Below are positions 1 through 26,644 of a stretch of DNA of 64,000 bases, in pieces. The notes below the pieces were generated by a model. That model made no database searches. It was not told the origin of the DNA and saw only the letters and a program-made list of their open reading frames with translations. The DNA lies in the NCBI GenBank assembly GCA_054601695.1, contig BAAHQB010000015.1:930001-994000 (forward strand), in the 5' to 3' direction. Source of the stretch: Amorphochlora amoebiformis (taxonomy: Eukaryota > Cercozoa > Chlorarachniophyceae). Within the stretch, counting starts at the first letter, position 1, and every line of letters begins with the position of its first letter. A program made the translations under genes and the position numbers.

Positions 1-122
1 AATGTTTTGTGGTAATATATGTATATTATATACATATACATATATATATATATATATTATATATATATATATGTATATATATGTGTGTATGTGTAAGTGT
101 ATAATATATATATAGATATTAC

Positions 123-154
<32 letters not shown>

Positions 155-312
155 TATATATATATACATATATACAAACATAGATATAGATATAATATAT
201 ATATATATATATATATAAATCAATGTAGAAATGTAGTAATACAAATGCATGCACATATATACAAATATAGATATATGTATTATCGTATGCATAGCTTTAT
301 TGTACAGGTTAC

Positions 313-733
313 AAGCGTAAGTACCCGTGGTAATTACGTAGCTTAACCACAAGCATCCAAGGGCTAGGAGAACCTAATACATATATTCATATTATATATG
401 TATATATACATGTATTTATCTGTATAAATATATAAATATGTATATATATATATATACATGTATATAATATACATATATATATGTGTATATAAGTATGTAT
501 GTGTATGTATGTATGTACAATATTGTAGAAGTATGAGTAGACTTATGTATGCATATATATATATATATAAACATATATGTATATATATATATATGTGTGC
601 ATATATTATATAAATAAATATCTATGTATATATATATATATATATATACCCATACATTACTTTGAGAGACAGAAAGACAGCGAGACAGAGAGAAATTAGA
701 GGAAACGAATTACATAAATATAAACTCAGGATC

Positions 734-786
<53 letters not shown>

Positions 787-1058
787 CGTTCACAACGGAT
801 GCTAGAACAAGGTATGCCTCCCAGCCGTAGTAGAGGGGTTCGTGAGCCCCCAGAAACCAAAAGAGCATTATTACAAGAGCAATGAGACTTAGCCTGAAAT
901 GTGTTGGTAGGTATATTTTGTGTTTTCATGTATGTGTGTAGGTGTATAGCTGTGGGTATTTCATGTTAATGGTTACGTTTATATGTATGTTTGTACGCAT
1001 GTATTTGGGTGTATATATGAGTGTATAATATGTATGTATGTATGTATATATACATATA

Positions 1059-1100
<42 letters not shown>

Positions 1101-1111
1101 TCTTTTCTCTC

Positions 1112-1143
<32 letters not shown>

Positions 1144-1226
1144 ATATATACATATATATGTATATACGTATATGTATATACATATTTTATATTATATATA
1201 TATATATACATTTGTATATATATATA

Positions 1227-1265
<39 letters not shown>

Positions 1266-1283
1266 AAAATGTAAATATTATTC

Positions 1284-1319
<36 letters not shown>

Positions 1320-1511
1320 ATATATGTCTATATATCACGAGATATACGTAGGTAGGCAGATAGATACATACAGTGACACACGGAGGGAGATACGCACACA
1401 CAGAGTGAACTTACATTTGAAATCGAAACTTGGCAGTATTTTTCTCATCGGATAGCACTTGTGTGACTCCAAAGGCAATTAGGATACACGTTACAACTCC
1501 TCGAATCACGT
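313..1511 (-). CDS. Unrecognised multi-pass membrane protein, partial (3 exons seen)
   Basis: Three minus-strand exons join in phase: 1511-1415 (begins after ACACAG, ends before GTAAGT), 893-788 (TTTCAG to GTAATA) and 373-313 (ATTAG to a tentative GTAACC donor). The joined peptide is strongly hydrophobic. It contains [16 protein letters not shown], a short charged linker ([12 protein letters not shown]), then [36 protein letters not shown] and a further hydrophobic stretch, so about four membrane segments. I do not recognise the family; the motif [10 protein letters not shown] between two helices may help a search. The 5' exon was not found (the non-repetitive 1640-3160 region is the likely upstream area) and the 3' part runs past the left edge. 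The first two junctions are well supported by phase and hydrophobicity; the third donor is uncertain. Confidence 0.6.
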
Positions 1512-1558
1512 CTGTGTCATACGTACGAGTTGATGTACACATAGGTATATTTATAGAT

Positions 1559-1595
<37 letters not shown>

Positions 1596-1639
1596 AATAT
1601 ACATACATATACATATATGTATGTATATATTGGTATAGC

Positions 1640-3155
1640 GCGCCACGATTGTCGTGCTAGCCTACAAACTACAAACAAGAAACCACATTTCCACTAAAGA
1701 AGATGCTGGAACCAAAACACACCTGTGTAAGTTTTTTTTTATTCCGTTTTGGTAATGCAACTATAAATAGGTATTTTCAGATCTCACGCGCGTTCACTAC
1801 TTAAAATTTCACACAAGTATCGCATATACGCATATTGCGCCCAAGATTAAACTCAAATCGTGTCAAAAAAAGATCCAGTGTATAGCATCATATACTGTAT
1901 TAGGGTCATCAGAACAACCCACCCGCAAATAACCATGCAGACATCGAATTGACATTCAACGAGCAGCACACGCCCGCCTCCTGCATCAATGTTTGTTTTA
2001 CAGATATCAACGTTTCATAACCCGATATATCTGTTTTCAATATTCCCATACACGTGTCTTGGATTCCGAAACACGTGGCCGAAATAAAGACGATTGGCCG
2101 TCACTACCGGTACTACCGGGAAATTCTTGAGTTTTCAACTTTAAAAAGCCGGTAATGGCACTAAGACGCCCTGGCGGTGACTGGGGATTAGAGAGGTGAT
2201 ATGAGGTTATCAAGAGATCCCTACACGTGTAGATTGAAGTTGAAGTATCATAGGGTTTGTGGAGTCCGGGGAATTGGGTTTTTGCAGATGGGGAGAAGGA
2301 TGTATTATTCCTACACCGGAGCCTAGCTCGCTTGGGGCAATAACAGGGATAAGGTGTAAGGATATGTAGCTATATAATTTTAAGAGCAGGTCTTTAGAAA
2401 GATTAGAGAGAATGATAAACGAAGAAGGATGAGATATTTTTTGGGTTCAGAAAATTCAAATCTTAGTAGGATGTACAGGATCGTAACTTGACCTTTGCAT
2501 CAGCCCGTTGGAGTCTCTTACAAATGTTGGGAAATCATGTTACTGGGCCTGTATGCATGTTGATAACGATCCACGCACTATATATATATATATATAATGT
2601 TACTGGTCATATGGACATCTCATGGGGTTTGGAATCATGTTACAGTAGGTCTATGAATGCTTACCAATACTAGAATACCCTGGCCGCAAACATCTTCTTA
2701 TCCTATCCCATAATTCAGGACGACTTCATTCCAATCAAGTTCGAGTCTGGTACTCTAGTACTGCAGACGGATATCTAGACGTAGTGTGAAACAGGTTACT
2801 GAAACATGTTACTGGGCCAGTGGCAACTTAGTAAGCTTTCTGGTTGTAAATGTATGTAACGTAATCATGAAGGTCTTTGAGCCGTAGCGATAGTTGCACA
2901 CTTCGTGTTAGGAATACTGTATTCCATAGCCTGATACAATGGGTAACGTGTAGAGGCATTTATTTGTATATATTCTAAACATTAATTAGGTGCGTCACTG
3001 GAAAAATTATCTTGAACATCCGTGTAAAAACTAGTAGACATATCATGATTAGTACGCCTGTACATATAATACATCCTTATACATATGAAATTCAAATATA
3101 CTAACAATGTATACATATGTTGAGTACCCACGCAGCTATATGTGAGTCAAGTTCA

Positions 3156-3160
<5 letters not shown>
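1640..3160. other. Non-repetitive intergenic stretch
   Basis: About 1.5 kb of mixed-composition DNA, almost free of TA runs, upstream of the minus-strand membrane-protein exons. No convincing exon or long open frame was found. It contains several copies of a short motif, CATGTTACTGGGCC and variants, around 2535, 2595, 2637 and 2805, and paired GGTACTACCGG motifs near 2110 that recur at 10380-10420. It probably holds the promoter and perhaps a missed first exon of the membrane-protein gene. Confidence 0.4.
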
Positions 3161-3202
<42 letters not shown>

Positions 3203-3414
3203 AGTTCTAAACTTCGGAAGCATCTAGATGAAAATATAACTTGGTAGCAACATTTGGAGTTGTTTACCAACTCGATCTAAGTCTAGACAGTCGGCTTCGA
3301 GGGCGGAGGTTAGGATGTGGTGAATTATCATGAGGTGAGTTCACATGCGGTAATTTTGATGAGTTTCTGAAAAATAAAAATGTTTTTTAGCGTATATATA
3401 TATATATGTGTGTG

Positions 3415-3469
<55 letters not shown>

Positions 3470-3483
3470 GTAATATTCACGTG

Positions 3484-3545
<62 letters not shown>

Positions 3546-3674
3546 GTATATGTACACGTATACATATGTGCGTGTATATCTTAATGTATATACATATATA
3601 AAATGTAAAAATGTATACACGTTAATTTGTTTATGTATATATATATATATATATTTATGTATGTATATATATAT

Positions 3675-3741
<67 letters not shown>

Positions 3742-3766
3742 GTACATATACACATATTGACAGAAC

Positions 3767-3817
<51 letters not shown>

Positions 3818-3877
3818 GACATCGTCACTACCGAAGAGAGAGAGTTGCAGGATCGATCAATTCGGGGGCGAGGGCTC

Positions 3878-3913
<36 letters not shown>

Positions 3914-4149
3914 CATGTATATGTGTATATATTCTCTCCCTCACACTCACTTTCTCATTAGCTCTCTCATCCTCGGCCTATACACCCGCCAGCCCATAAG
4001 TCACACAAAGTTACCAACATTTTTACTATAATTCCACATAACCTCGTAACCCGTAATACCGACGTAGGTAGTTATACGGCTAGTGCATTAGTCTTATCAT
4101 AACCTACTCGAGTTTACACGGCAGGAATTTTATGATCAGGAATACATGC
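3161..4149. repeat. TA microsatellite region between genes
   Basis: Mostly (TA)n and (TATG)n tracts. There are two short complex islands at 3200-3400 and 3820-4130. No exon was recognised. The second island includes the 3' flank of the zinc-finger gene, whose stop codon is at 4152-4150. Confidence 0.6.
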
Positions 4150-16495
<12,346 letters not shown>

Positions 16496-16519
16496 CTACA
16501 CATTGGTTTTTTTCAACGA

Positions 16520-16699
16520 ATTTTTGCTTATTTGTATCGTATGATCTATTATTATACGTATTCATACATATATGAATGTACATGTGAACATATGTGTGTA
16601 TCTAGAAATATATGTGTATGTATGTATATATATATGTATGTATATATGTGTAATAGATATATATGTTATATACGTAGAGATTTTTTATATGTATGTATC

Positions 16700-16731
<32 letters not shown>

Positions 16732-16785
16732 CATGTATATATATGTATGTATATTTATACGTATGAATATATACATATATACATA

Positions 16786-16874
<89 letters not shown>

Positions 16875-17152
16875 TATATATATATGTGGGTGTAATATAT
16901 GTATATATTTTATATGTGTACATTTATAAATATACAGAATACATATATATATATAATATATATATATATATATGTGCATATATATTTATATATATATATA
17001 TATATTATGTATATATATATATATATATTATATATATATATATATATATATGTATAAATAACTAAATATATATATAGTATATATATAGTATATATATATA
17101 TATACATGTATAATATAAATATTAGTATAAATATATATATACATATATACAT

Positions 17153-17226
<74 letters not shown>

Positions 17227-17235
17227 AATATATAC

Positions 17236-17277
<42 letters not shown>

Positions 17278-17361
17278 TTATGTGTGAATACATTTCATAT
17301 ACGGTAGGTATCCACGTGTGATATTATGTAGAGAGACATATATGTATACACAGACACACAT

Positions 17362-17403
<42 letters not shown>

Positions 17404-17557
17404 TCTATAATATATATAATTATATACGTTAATATATATATACATATACATATATATATATATATATATTACACATGGATGTATGTACGTGGTGTGTAAT
17501 GTATATATAATAAGCGAATACACATATATATACATATATATACATATATATATACAT

Positions 17558-17588
<31 letters not shown>

Positions 17589-17656
17589 CACACATACATA
17601 TATGTATGTATGTATATATATATATATAAATACATATATAACATATATATGTATAC

Positions 17657-17698
<42 letters not shown>

Positions 17699-18654
17699 TA
17701 CATACATATATATATACATATACATATACGTATATATTCATACACACTTATACAAAAGCATACACCGACAACATACTAACACATACACACACTGTTCCTA
17801 GCCTACCAGTACTAAGGTCACCGTTACAGCTGAGCTAGATGCCCAGAATCTCGAATCCCTTTGAACCCCTGTGAAACACAACGCATCCTCAATTACCAAG
17901 AACTAGATGGGGTCGGTAGGGTTAGGTAGGCTGGAATTTTGTAGAACGTCAAAATGAGTTGTTTTCATTTTTTCACCAAAGTCGTTAAAATACTGTGTAC
18001 ATCTTTTCACTGCGTGTGGGGTGTACGTGAACATCCCGTCGTCAGGCTCACGACAAAAAAAGCATGATTTGCATGGCCAAACGTGCTTTCACAGGTCGCA
18101 AAACCCCTCATGTATACACTCATACCGTCATTATTCATGCTCAAACCGCATACGCATGTGCATAATTATTCGGTCATAGTACATTCCATTGTGAACACTT
18201 GGGATGGGGCCACGTGTCAGCTTTTTCTCTGGGTCCCCCGAAAAACACATCACCCAGACTGCCATATGGCACGCACAGAGATGAAAGACGAATCCCTCCC
18301 GAAGCAAGCTGCAAACCCAAATCTCTTCTCTCATGGAAAGCGCGTGTCATGACGGCTGCATCGGGTCATACCGCAGGGGATTCTGGCCGATTTTGGAGGA
18401 TTTTTTGCTCAGCGAGACGTATATAGAGTCGCTCAGCTGCTTCCCGGGATAAAACTGCACGAAGACCCGGGTCAAAGTGCCATTTATCGACTCGCACGTG
18501 AGGCCTTGACGACCTTTGCGAATCACGGAAACCCTCTAAATGTCTGAGACTTTAAAAAGTCGGGTTGATATCTCACCCCTTCATCTCTTCCTTACGGCCC
18601 CACGCCTGAAACCTCCACCAAAACTCATCCCTGCACGGCTCAAAACACGCAACA
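16520..18654. other. TA repeats, then the non-repetitive upstream region of the SDR gene
   Basis: 16520-17770 is mainly TA/TATG/ACAC microsatellite. 17780-18654 is mixed-composition DNA between the zinc-finger gene (minus) and the SDR gene (plus), and probably holds the divergent promoters. A TATATAG lies near 18420, about 235 bases before the SDR start codon. A short minus-strand frame beginning at ATG 17886 (MRCVSQGFKGIRD) might be a first exon of the zinc-finger gene, but I could not join it. Confidence 0.4.
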
Positions 18655-19311
18655 ATGATCTCCAAGCCTTCAATAGGATTCCTTCGCTCCACAAGATTTA
18701 TCGCCGCGGCAGTTCGCGTCTCTGCGACACAGGGAGCCGTTGCTCGGTTGCACACGTCGATGGGGCCTTTCACCGAGCCCGATCAGAAAAAGCGCACGGC
18801 GATGTACAAGGTACTCGTCAATTACGATATTATACTCTCCACGCAATCTTCTTCCTTCTATTTCGAGTGTCAATTTTGTATTGTGCAGGCGGAGAATAAC
18901 CAGCGCGTGTTAGATATCACCACCGTTTACGACGGCAGCTCGCTCAAAGGGAAGACAGTTCTCGTCACAGGGGGCAACGGAGGTTTGGGTTTGGAGCTAT
19001 GCAAAGAGGTATTTAAACTGTGGTGAGCTTGCTAGCATGCTGAAAGGAGATTATTCAACTTCGGGAGCATTTTCGGTGCGATGTCTCCATCGCATCGTCA
19101 TTGAGCCTCGCCGTAGCACAGCCGTAGAGACCTTCGCTCTCCACACATATAGGCCCTAGTGTTATACTCCATCCCGATCCACGACTTTCATCCTTTATAT
19201 CCCCGACAATGTCCTGACCCCAACAGGAAACACCCACAATCGTATCACTCCGATCTCGCGTAGATAGAAAAATAAATCCACACAGGTTTATATGTAATCA
19301 TAACTAATTGG

Positions 19312-19344
<33 letters not shown>

Positions 19345-19768
19345 GCGAACATACATATATCTGTGTCTTACAACATATCTCCTTGTCATCGCAGCTCGTA
19401 CGTCAAGGTGCGTCGGTGGTATCGACGATTTGGGAGCCCTCGGAGGAAAAGATGCCCAAGCTTGATGGGGATGTACAGGTCTTGGCTCTTACGCCAAAAA
19501 TCCTAATCTTCAATATTCTCCTTTCCCTCTCGATATCTCTCTCATTCTAAGTTTTCGCCCATTATGCTATTCGGTCTTAACCTTTCGTATCTTCCAGACG
19601 ATAACAAAGGTTGACGTTACCAGCGACGACGCGATGGTCCACATGGTCGAGGCTCTCAATGGCAAGAAGATTAATATCCTCATCAATAATGCGGGCTATT
19701 TTATGAGGGTTAGACTAATAACATTACAATTAATGTGCACATATATATATATATATAAATATACATAC

Positions 19769-19801
<33 letters not shown>

Positions 19802-19873
19802 ATATATATAAATATACATTTATTACATATAGGCATGTGTGTGTGTATAAATATATGTATATATATACATATA

Positions 19874-19904
<31 letters not shown>

Positions 19905-19949
19905 TGTATATCATACATATGAATACATATATATATATCTTATTACGTA

Positions 19950-19993
<44 letters not shown>

Positions 19994-20097
19994 TAAGGTA
20001 TACCTATAGTATATATTGCATATTGTATTTAGTAGTTAAATTATATATAAATCTACCTATATATGTATATATTTATATAGATATAGATATAGATATA

Positions 20098-20138
<41 letters not shown>

Positions 20139-20140
20139 TA

Positions 20141-20182
<42 letters not shown>

Positions 20183-20873
20183 ATATTTATGTTACATATG
20201 CGCGTGTGTACACACAATACATACACATGTGTATACACATATACACACACACGTGTTGTGTGCATATGTGTGTGTGTGTACATGCATGTATGTGTTGTAC
20301 ATGCATACACACATATACACACACACATGTATGCATCATACACATCATAGGAACCAGAAAATATCGATTCTCTCAACTTCAAGGAAGAAATGAAGACTAT
20401 TGACATCTGTATGAATACCTATTGACATCTGTATGAATATACATATGCGTGTGTAGATAGATTGTGTATTTTATTTATATGTATGTGTGTGTATGTATAT
20501 TATATTTATATGTGGTGTATATGTACATGTATAACATATATGTATATATATATATATATATATATACGTATACGTATATGCATATTTATATATAAATGTA
20601 TACGTATATACATATATATATATACATATATATATATATATCAATATTTGTGTGTGTACATAAACATGTACATATATTATTTATCCAAAATACACAATAT
20701 TGCAATATCCATGTATGTACACATATAAATAAATATATATACATATATATACATATATACATATATATATATATACATATACATATACATATACATATCC
20801 ATACACACATACATATGTGTACATGTTGTGCATGTATATATATGTATATATATATACATATATACATATATAT

Positions 20874-20904
<31 letters not shown>

Positions 20905-20989
20905 TATAGAAAAAATCAAATGTATGTATGTGTGCATATACACATATACATATACATATATATACATACATATAAATGTGTGTACATAT

Positions 20990-21020
<31 letters not shown>

Positions 21021-21206
21021 ATAAATGTATGCATATATGTTACCTATTATTTAATGTACATGTATTTAATATACATAATATATATACGTACATATATATA
21101 TATATATATGTATAGAGATAGATATATATATATATACGTACATATATATATATATATAGATATATACATATACGTACATATATATATATATATGCATGTA
21201 TATATT

Positions 21207-21255
<49 letters not shown>

Positions 21256-22552
21256 GTACATGTATTTAATATACATAATATATATACGTACATATATATA
21301 TATATAGAGATAGATAGATATATATATACGTACATACATATATATATATATAGATATATACATATACGTACATATATATGTATATATATATATATTATAC
21401 ATATACATATATATGTATATTAAAGATACTTATGAACACCTTCCATTTAGTACCCAAGAAACTAATATCGATAATTTCCACATGTAGCCTCCCTTCCTCA
21501 CAAATGCCGTCAAAACTGACCAAACCCTAAAAATAGGTGCCTGCGGCCCTCTGCGGGTCGCCGGCGCGCTCGTCAACGCGGGGTTGATGGTTAAGGGAAG
21601 CAAGATCGGAAATATCACATCACAGGGAGGTTCAATTGCTTGGCGTGAGGTAATCAGTATCCTTTTTACGTCATCTTTTATCTTTTATCACTCTCTTTTT
21701 CTGTCTGTGAATGTGCATGTATATACGTATATAAATTTATATATGTATGTATATTTTTATATATGTGTATATATATGTGTATATATATAATATGTATATG
21801 TATATGTGTATACGTATATGTTTATATGAGTATGCAACATATACAATATATGATATATTATGAATATATATATATATATATATATTTATATGCATATTAC
21901 AAGAATTTTCATATATATATATATATATATATGTATTACACATATATATATATATATGTATTTTCACATGTACATAGATATGTAAAATACGTATGAATAT
22001 ATATCTATGTATATGTATATATATATATATATATAAAAATATTTATATAGATATGTATATATATGTATACTATATATACATATATACACTCTAATATATA
22101 TATATATATATATGTATGTGTATATGTACAATATATATATATATATATATATGATAGATACATATATATATATATATATATATAATACACATGCGATTGT
22201 GCACAATTACATACAATGATATGCCATACATTCATACTCTTTCCTCCAATATCATCCCAACCTCACGACTTTCTGTCACCATTCGTACATCATTTCCTAT
22301 CTACTCAGGTTCAGAACAAGGGAGGCCCTTATGATTACGGGCATCACATGAGCAAGTGTGCGGCAAACATGATGTCCCGCCTCCTTGCCATGGAGCTTGA
22401 GTCGTATGGAATTCCAGTCATCGCCCTCCATCCTGGTGTGCAAGTGTGTTGTGTATGTGTGTGGTGTGTATGTGTATGGATGCATTTGTTTGTAAATGTA
22501 TATATAGTTGTGTATTGTATTTAGGAAATATACCTGTAATACTCATATATAC

Positions 22553-22583
<31 letters not shown>

Positions 22584-22618
22584 CATATATAAATATACAT
22601 ATTTATATACATATATAT

Positions 22619-22663
<45 letters not shown>

Positions 22664-22860
22664 ATATATATATATGTATACATATATATATATATGTATG
22701 TAATAATATATATATATATATTTATATATGTATTTATATATACAATACGTAATTTCTGCATATTCATGCAAAGTTTTATTCACATAAGGTACACGAACAT
22801 CGAGCTCTCGAGCTCTCGAGCTCTCGAGCTCTCGAGCCCATCTTGGGCTCCAAGGCTCTG

Positions 22861-22921
<61 letters not shown>

Positions 22922-23203
22922 TACGTATGTGTATACATACACACATATTATATTTTACATGTACATACACGCATATTAATATGTAGAAATACAAATATAT
23001 ATTCATACAAATATACACATACGTTTATTGAAGGCTTCAACAAGACCCCTATGACCCAAAAGTATGCCGATATCTGGGAGGAGGAAGGAGCTGTCGACCC
23101 AGTCTGTGGCGCAAAGCGAGTTCTGCACGAAATCATCGAGCTGACACCAGAGAAAACAGGAATCTTCGTCAATACCGAAGATGGCAAGCAGATTCCTTGG
23201 TAG
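18655..23203 (+). CDS. Short-chain dehydrogenase/reductase, complete, 8 exons, 312 aa
   Basis: Exons 18655-18810, 18889-19008, 19395-19478, 19598-19708, 20351-20408, 21537-21649, 22309-22435 and 23034-23203 sum to 939 bases (312 codons plus TAG), with every junction in phase and GT-AG bordered. It is a Rossmann-fold NAD(P)-dependent oxidoreductase: cofactor motif TGGNGGLG (about residues 79-86), NNAG (150-153), and the strand-5 serine segment NITSQGGS (202-209). The active-site segment is YDYGHHMSK (222-230): Lys230 is present, but the position four before it, normally the catalytic Tyr of YxxxK, is His226. Tyr222 and Tyr224 are nearby. The first ~45 residues are basic and poor in acidic residues ([16 protein letters not shown]), suggesting a mitochondrial presequence. 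Substrate unknown. Introns 4-7 are TA-rich; introns 1-3 are ordinary and short. Confidence 0.95.
20351..20442 (+). repeat. Donor edge of SDR exon 5 duplicated
   Basis: The last bases of exon 5 with the donor, ATTGACATCTGTATGAATA, occur at 20399-20417 and again at 20422-20440. Either GT (after ACATCT) would be an identical local donor; using the first keeps the frame to exon 6. Confidence 0.8.
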
Positions 23204-23539
23204 TTGCTTCGTCTGCTTCAGGTTTGAAACTTATGTATGTATAGTATACAAATGTGTGCATATATGTGTGCATATGTATGCATATGTGCATAATTATTTA
23301 TGTATATGTATGTATAATATTTGTCATTTGTATGTTTTCATAGTGTGTACTTTTTGCACGAAATACACACGATGTGGAATATAATATATGCATACATATA
23401 ATATACCTAATGCATATGGCGTATACAATACATAATGTTCAAAGATACACACATAATACAGTAATGTACAAAACGGTGTTTACACATAGGCGTATACATT
23501 GGATTACTGTCCACATGTTATAGTGAAGATGTATACATT

Positions 23540-23579
<40 letters not shown>

Positions 23580-23629
23580 TAAAATACATTGGATTACTGT
23601 CCACATGTTATAGTGAAGATGTATACATT

Positions 23630-23673
<44 letters not shown>

Positions 23674-23773
23674 TATTTTATATATATATATTTATATATA
23701 TATATATATATTACATATATATATACTTTTACACACATATTATTTATACAGATATACGAATCTTACGATGTAT

Positions 23774-23819
<46 letters not shown>

Positions 23820-23924
23820 GTGTGTATACATATAATGTTCAATGACTAGTATATAATACTATATGCATATACGATACATTAAATATATATATATATATAT
23901 ATATGATACATATACATGTGTGTG

Positions 23925-23987
<63 letters not shown>

Positions 23988-24498
23988 ATATGATATATTA
24001 CAATTTCTCACTGTGCATGGCATGACAATCATAGATAAGGTCGGTCCCGGGCTCAAGCTTCTCCCACCGGGATCGAGTTTGAAGAAGAAAGATGGCTGTA
24101 ACTAGAATTCAATTCATGAATTGTTGCTGAAACTACGTAGCAGCTAGATGCTAGGGATACAGTATCAAAACATCAAAAGAGTACGTATGCATCTATAAAA
24201 GTTTGATGTGCGCATGCTCGATCACGCCGAGTCTCCGGAAATTTTTCGGCGTAGATTCATGTCTTTATCACGTGTGTGAGACGGTGTACTAGATATGGGA
24301 CTCTGGATCTTGCAATGATAAATAAAACTCCACACATAGTATTACATCTAGTACACGCATCAAATATTAACACATTATCTAACTCTACGTGTAATATGCG
24401 TATTATGCACACAAGTGTGTGATGCAAGTGCCCTCGGATGTTGATTTCTCTGTATATAATAATGATGATTAGTACATTGATTACAACCGCTGTAGACT
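23204..24498. other. Intergenic region between convergent SDR and SCAMP genes
   Basis: 23204-24000 is TA-rich and contains a direct duplication of about 95 bp: an ATTGGATTACTGTCCACATG unit at 23498-23560 and again at 23588-23650. 24000-24498 is ordinary unique sequence with no exon seen. Both genes end into this region, so it should hold both polyadenylation sites. Confidence 0.6.
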
Positions 24499-26110
24499 CT
24501 AGTTTGCCAGTTCGGCAATAATACTGCTCTTTACTTCCGCCCTGAGTTGCTCAGTGATAGACTGAACGTCGACGCCGTCCTTTCCCCACTCGTTTTGTAC
24601 TTTTTTGAAGTTGAGAAAGCTCAGACCCGCCGTTGTACCCCAAGCCAACATGGAGAGGAAGCATAGAAAAGCAGCTACAGGATGGCCTAGAATGTAAAGA
24701 TAATGTTGTATCTTAGAGGTGTAAGTGAAGAACTGATTTAGTGTGCACCAACTGCAAACTGTTGAATCATAGTCATCAATCCACCAGCAGCCATGTTAGG
24801 AAGGCCCAGAGCCATAATGACGACGAAGAAACAGTGGAACGCGAAGGACAACAGAAAGCAAAAGTATCTGTAATTATATAATTTAATCTGGGTTGGGCTG
24901 AGGATAGCTAGGGTTCTGAGGTTTTAGGTAGGGAGCAGAGCCATGGCCGGGCCCGTTCTGTATCGAGCAGAAGCCAGGGTTCAGATTAGATGAGGGTAGG
25001 GATAGTTCTCTCAGGGCCTGGGATAGGCCTATCAAGCCACCGTAGCTTCCCGCAACCCCAAGAATCCCAGCTTGAAAAGCCCAGCCCCACCCTAACTAAA
25101 AGTCAAACCCGATCTGAAACCCTGCCACACACGCTTTCTGTTTGATCACCACTAGTTTTTGAGACTTAACAATGACCATCAGACAGCCCATCCATCAGTC
25201 CATTCATCAACGCATATGTGTACAATGTAGTTCTTACCGTAGGGTCGTCTTGTCACGGTACGCGAAATATATTGGTCGGTACCTTGGTGTTGTTAAAATA
25301 TCCAATAAGCTTTCACATACACTCCGAACTCTTTAGCTCACCATAGTTTCCAGGCTCCTGGTACTCCAATGAGATACATGGTCCCCCAAAGTGTGTACCT
25401 ATCGTATATGCATATTAGCTACACACTCAGACGGTTGGTATGCGGTAGGGGCGGGGCGTGGTGTGTTCTTACGAGGGTCCAGATTGGTCGCCGGAGAACC
25501 ATATTCCAAGCTACAAAAGTATTCAGTAAAAGTTTAAATCGGAAGTGGCAAGATTATTACCATCGCGATCCAGTTCAAAAGGAGAGATCCCCAAGACATT
25601 AGGAGGTTCATATAAAGCCTTTTCACGATTGCCTGCTTGCCAACGGGAATTTCTTCGTCGATATCATGATACTGGAAATGATTGTAAGTTAGAAGACATA
25701 GACAGTCCGTTGCGTCAGAGATTACCTCCAAGGGATAATGCTTGGACGGCCAATTGGGCTTCATGTACTTTATTTCCTTCGCTGCAAGTCCAAGCTCAGC
25801 CTCCCTTCGGCTCAACTCCCGCTCGCGCTCGACTAGGCGCTGGAAATACATATAGGACTGTCAACAAATGTCTTAAAATCTGATTAGAAGTTACTTTCTC
25901 GCGCTCTGTGAGGTTGTAACTATGTCCCGCCGACGATCTTGCTTCTCCTCGAAGCTGCCCGGCGGGGGCATCCGTGGAGTGGAACCCCGAAGCCGGATTC
26001 GGATCGCCACCCGAGGATTTTGTTCCATATCCCTCCTTTTCGAGAACAAATGAATCCTTTTCGCGGGAACGATGAAGAGGGTCATAGGTAGCAGGCTGAA
26101 ACGGATTCAT
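24499..26110 (-). CDS. SCAMP: Secretory carrier-associated membrane protein (SCAMP), complete, 8 exons, 295 aa
   Basis: Exons 26110-25895, 25839-25726, 25671-25561, 25510-25473, 25398-25342, 25282-25238, 24867-24749 and 24686-24499 sum to 888 bases, all junctions in phase with GT-AG borders. SCAMPs are four-helix vesicle membrane proteins of the secretory/endocytic pathway. Visible features: an NPF endocytic motif directly after the initiator Met (MNPF), an acidic/basic coiled-coil segment (RLVERERELSRREAEL, about residues 73-88), the conserved YHDIDEEIP before helix 1 (about 111-119), four hydrophobic segments (about 126-146, 161-178, 195-217 and 233-252), and the family's signature E-peptide-like WYRPIYFAYRDK between helices 2 and 3 (about 179-190). 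ATG 26110 is chosen because it starts MNPF. The length is close to animal and plant SCAMPs. Introns here are short and contain no TA arrays, unlike the neighbouring genes. Confidence 0.95.
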
Positions 26111-26644
26111 GAACGCGTATTTCGGCCCCCAATGGCGGCTCGGTGGGGACACGGAATGAGCTCGTGCCGGGTACTTCGGTTCGAAAGGGTGGGAGATTCG
26201 TCGAGATTAGGAAATTTGTGGAGATCATAAGTTTATTTGACAATATCACCGAGACTAGATAGCATCGGGATAATCCCTGGGAATCCCGGGGACTCAGACG
26301 GGACATACAATGGGGGCTGTCCCATAGCTGTCGTGTAGAGTGGGCAGGCCAGACGAGATCAGTTGAGGAATTGGTGCGAGAGAGGGAAATTTAATCAAAA
26401 ATAAGGTGGACGGGATGCAGAGAAGAAATATGACGCCTCGGAGATGGCGATATTCACGCACAGGTACGAAAATCACACATTCAGACCTATACCCGACACC
26501 AATCCTGCTCCCAGGCTAGGATATCATTTGCTGAGCTAGTATGGGTGTCTCTAGGACGTATATGACATGAATCGACCTTTGAAACCGACTTTACTTGTTT
26601 GGCATAGCATTGATTGAGATGCACTTGTGCAGGCGCTATCCTGG

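Noticed and set aside
18083-18352. 89-codon plus-strand frame upstream of the SDR gene
   Set aside because: No recognisable domain or splice continuation, and it lies in the probable promoter region.
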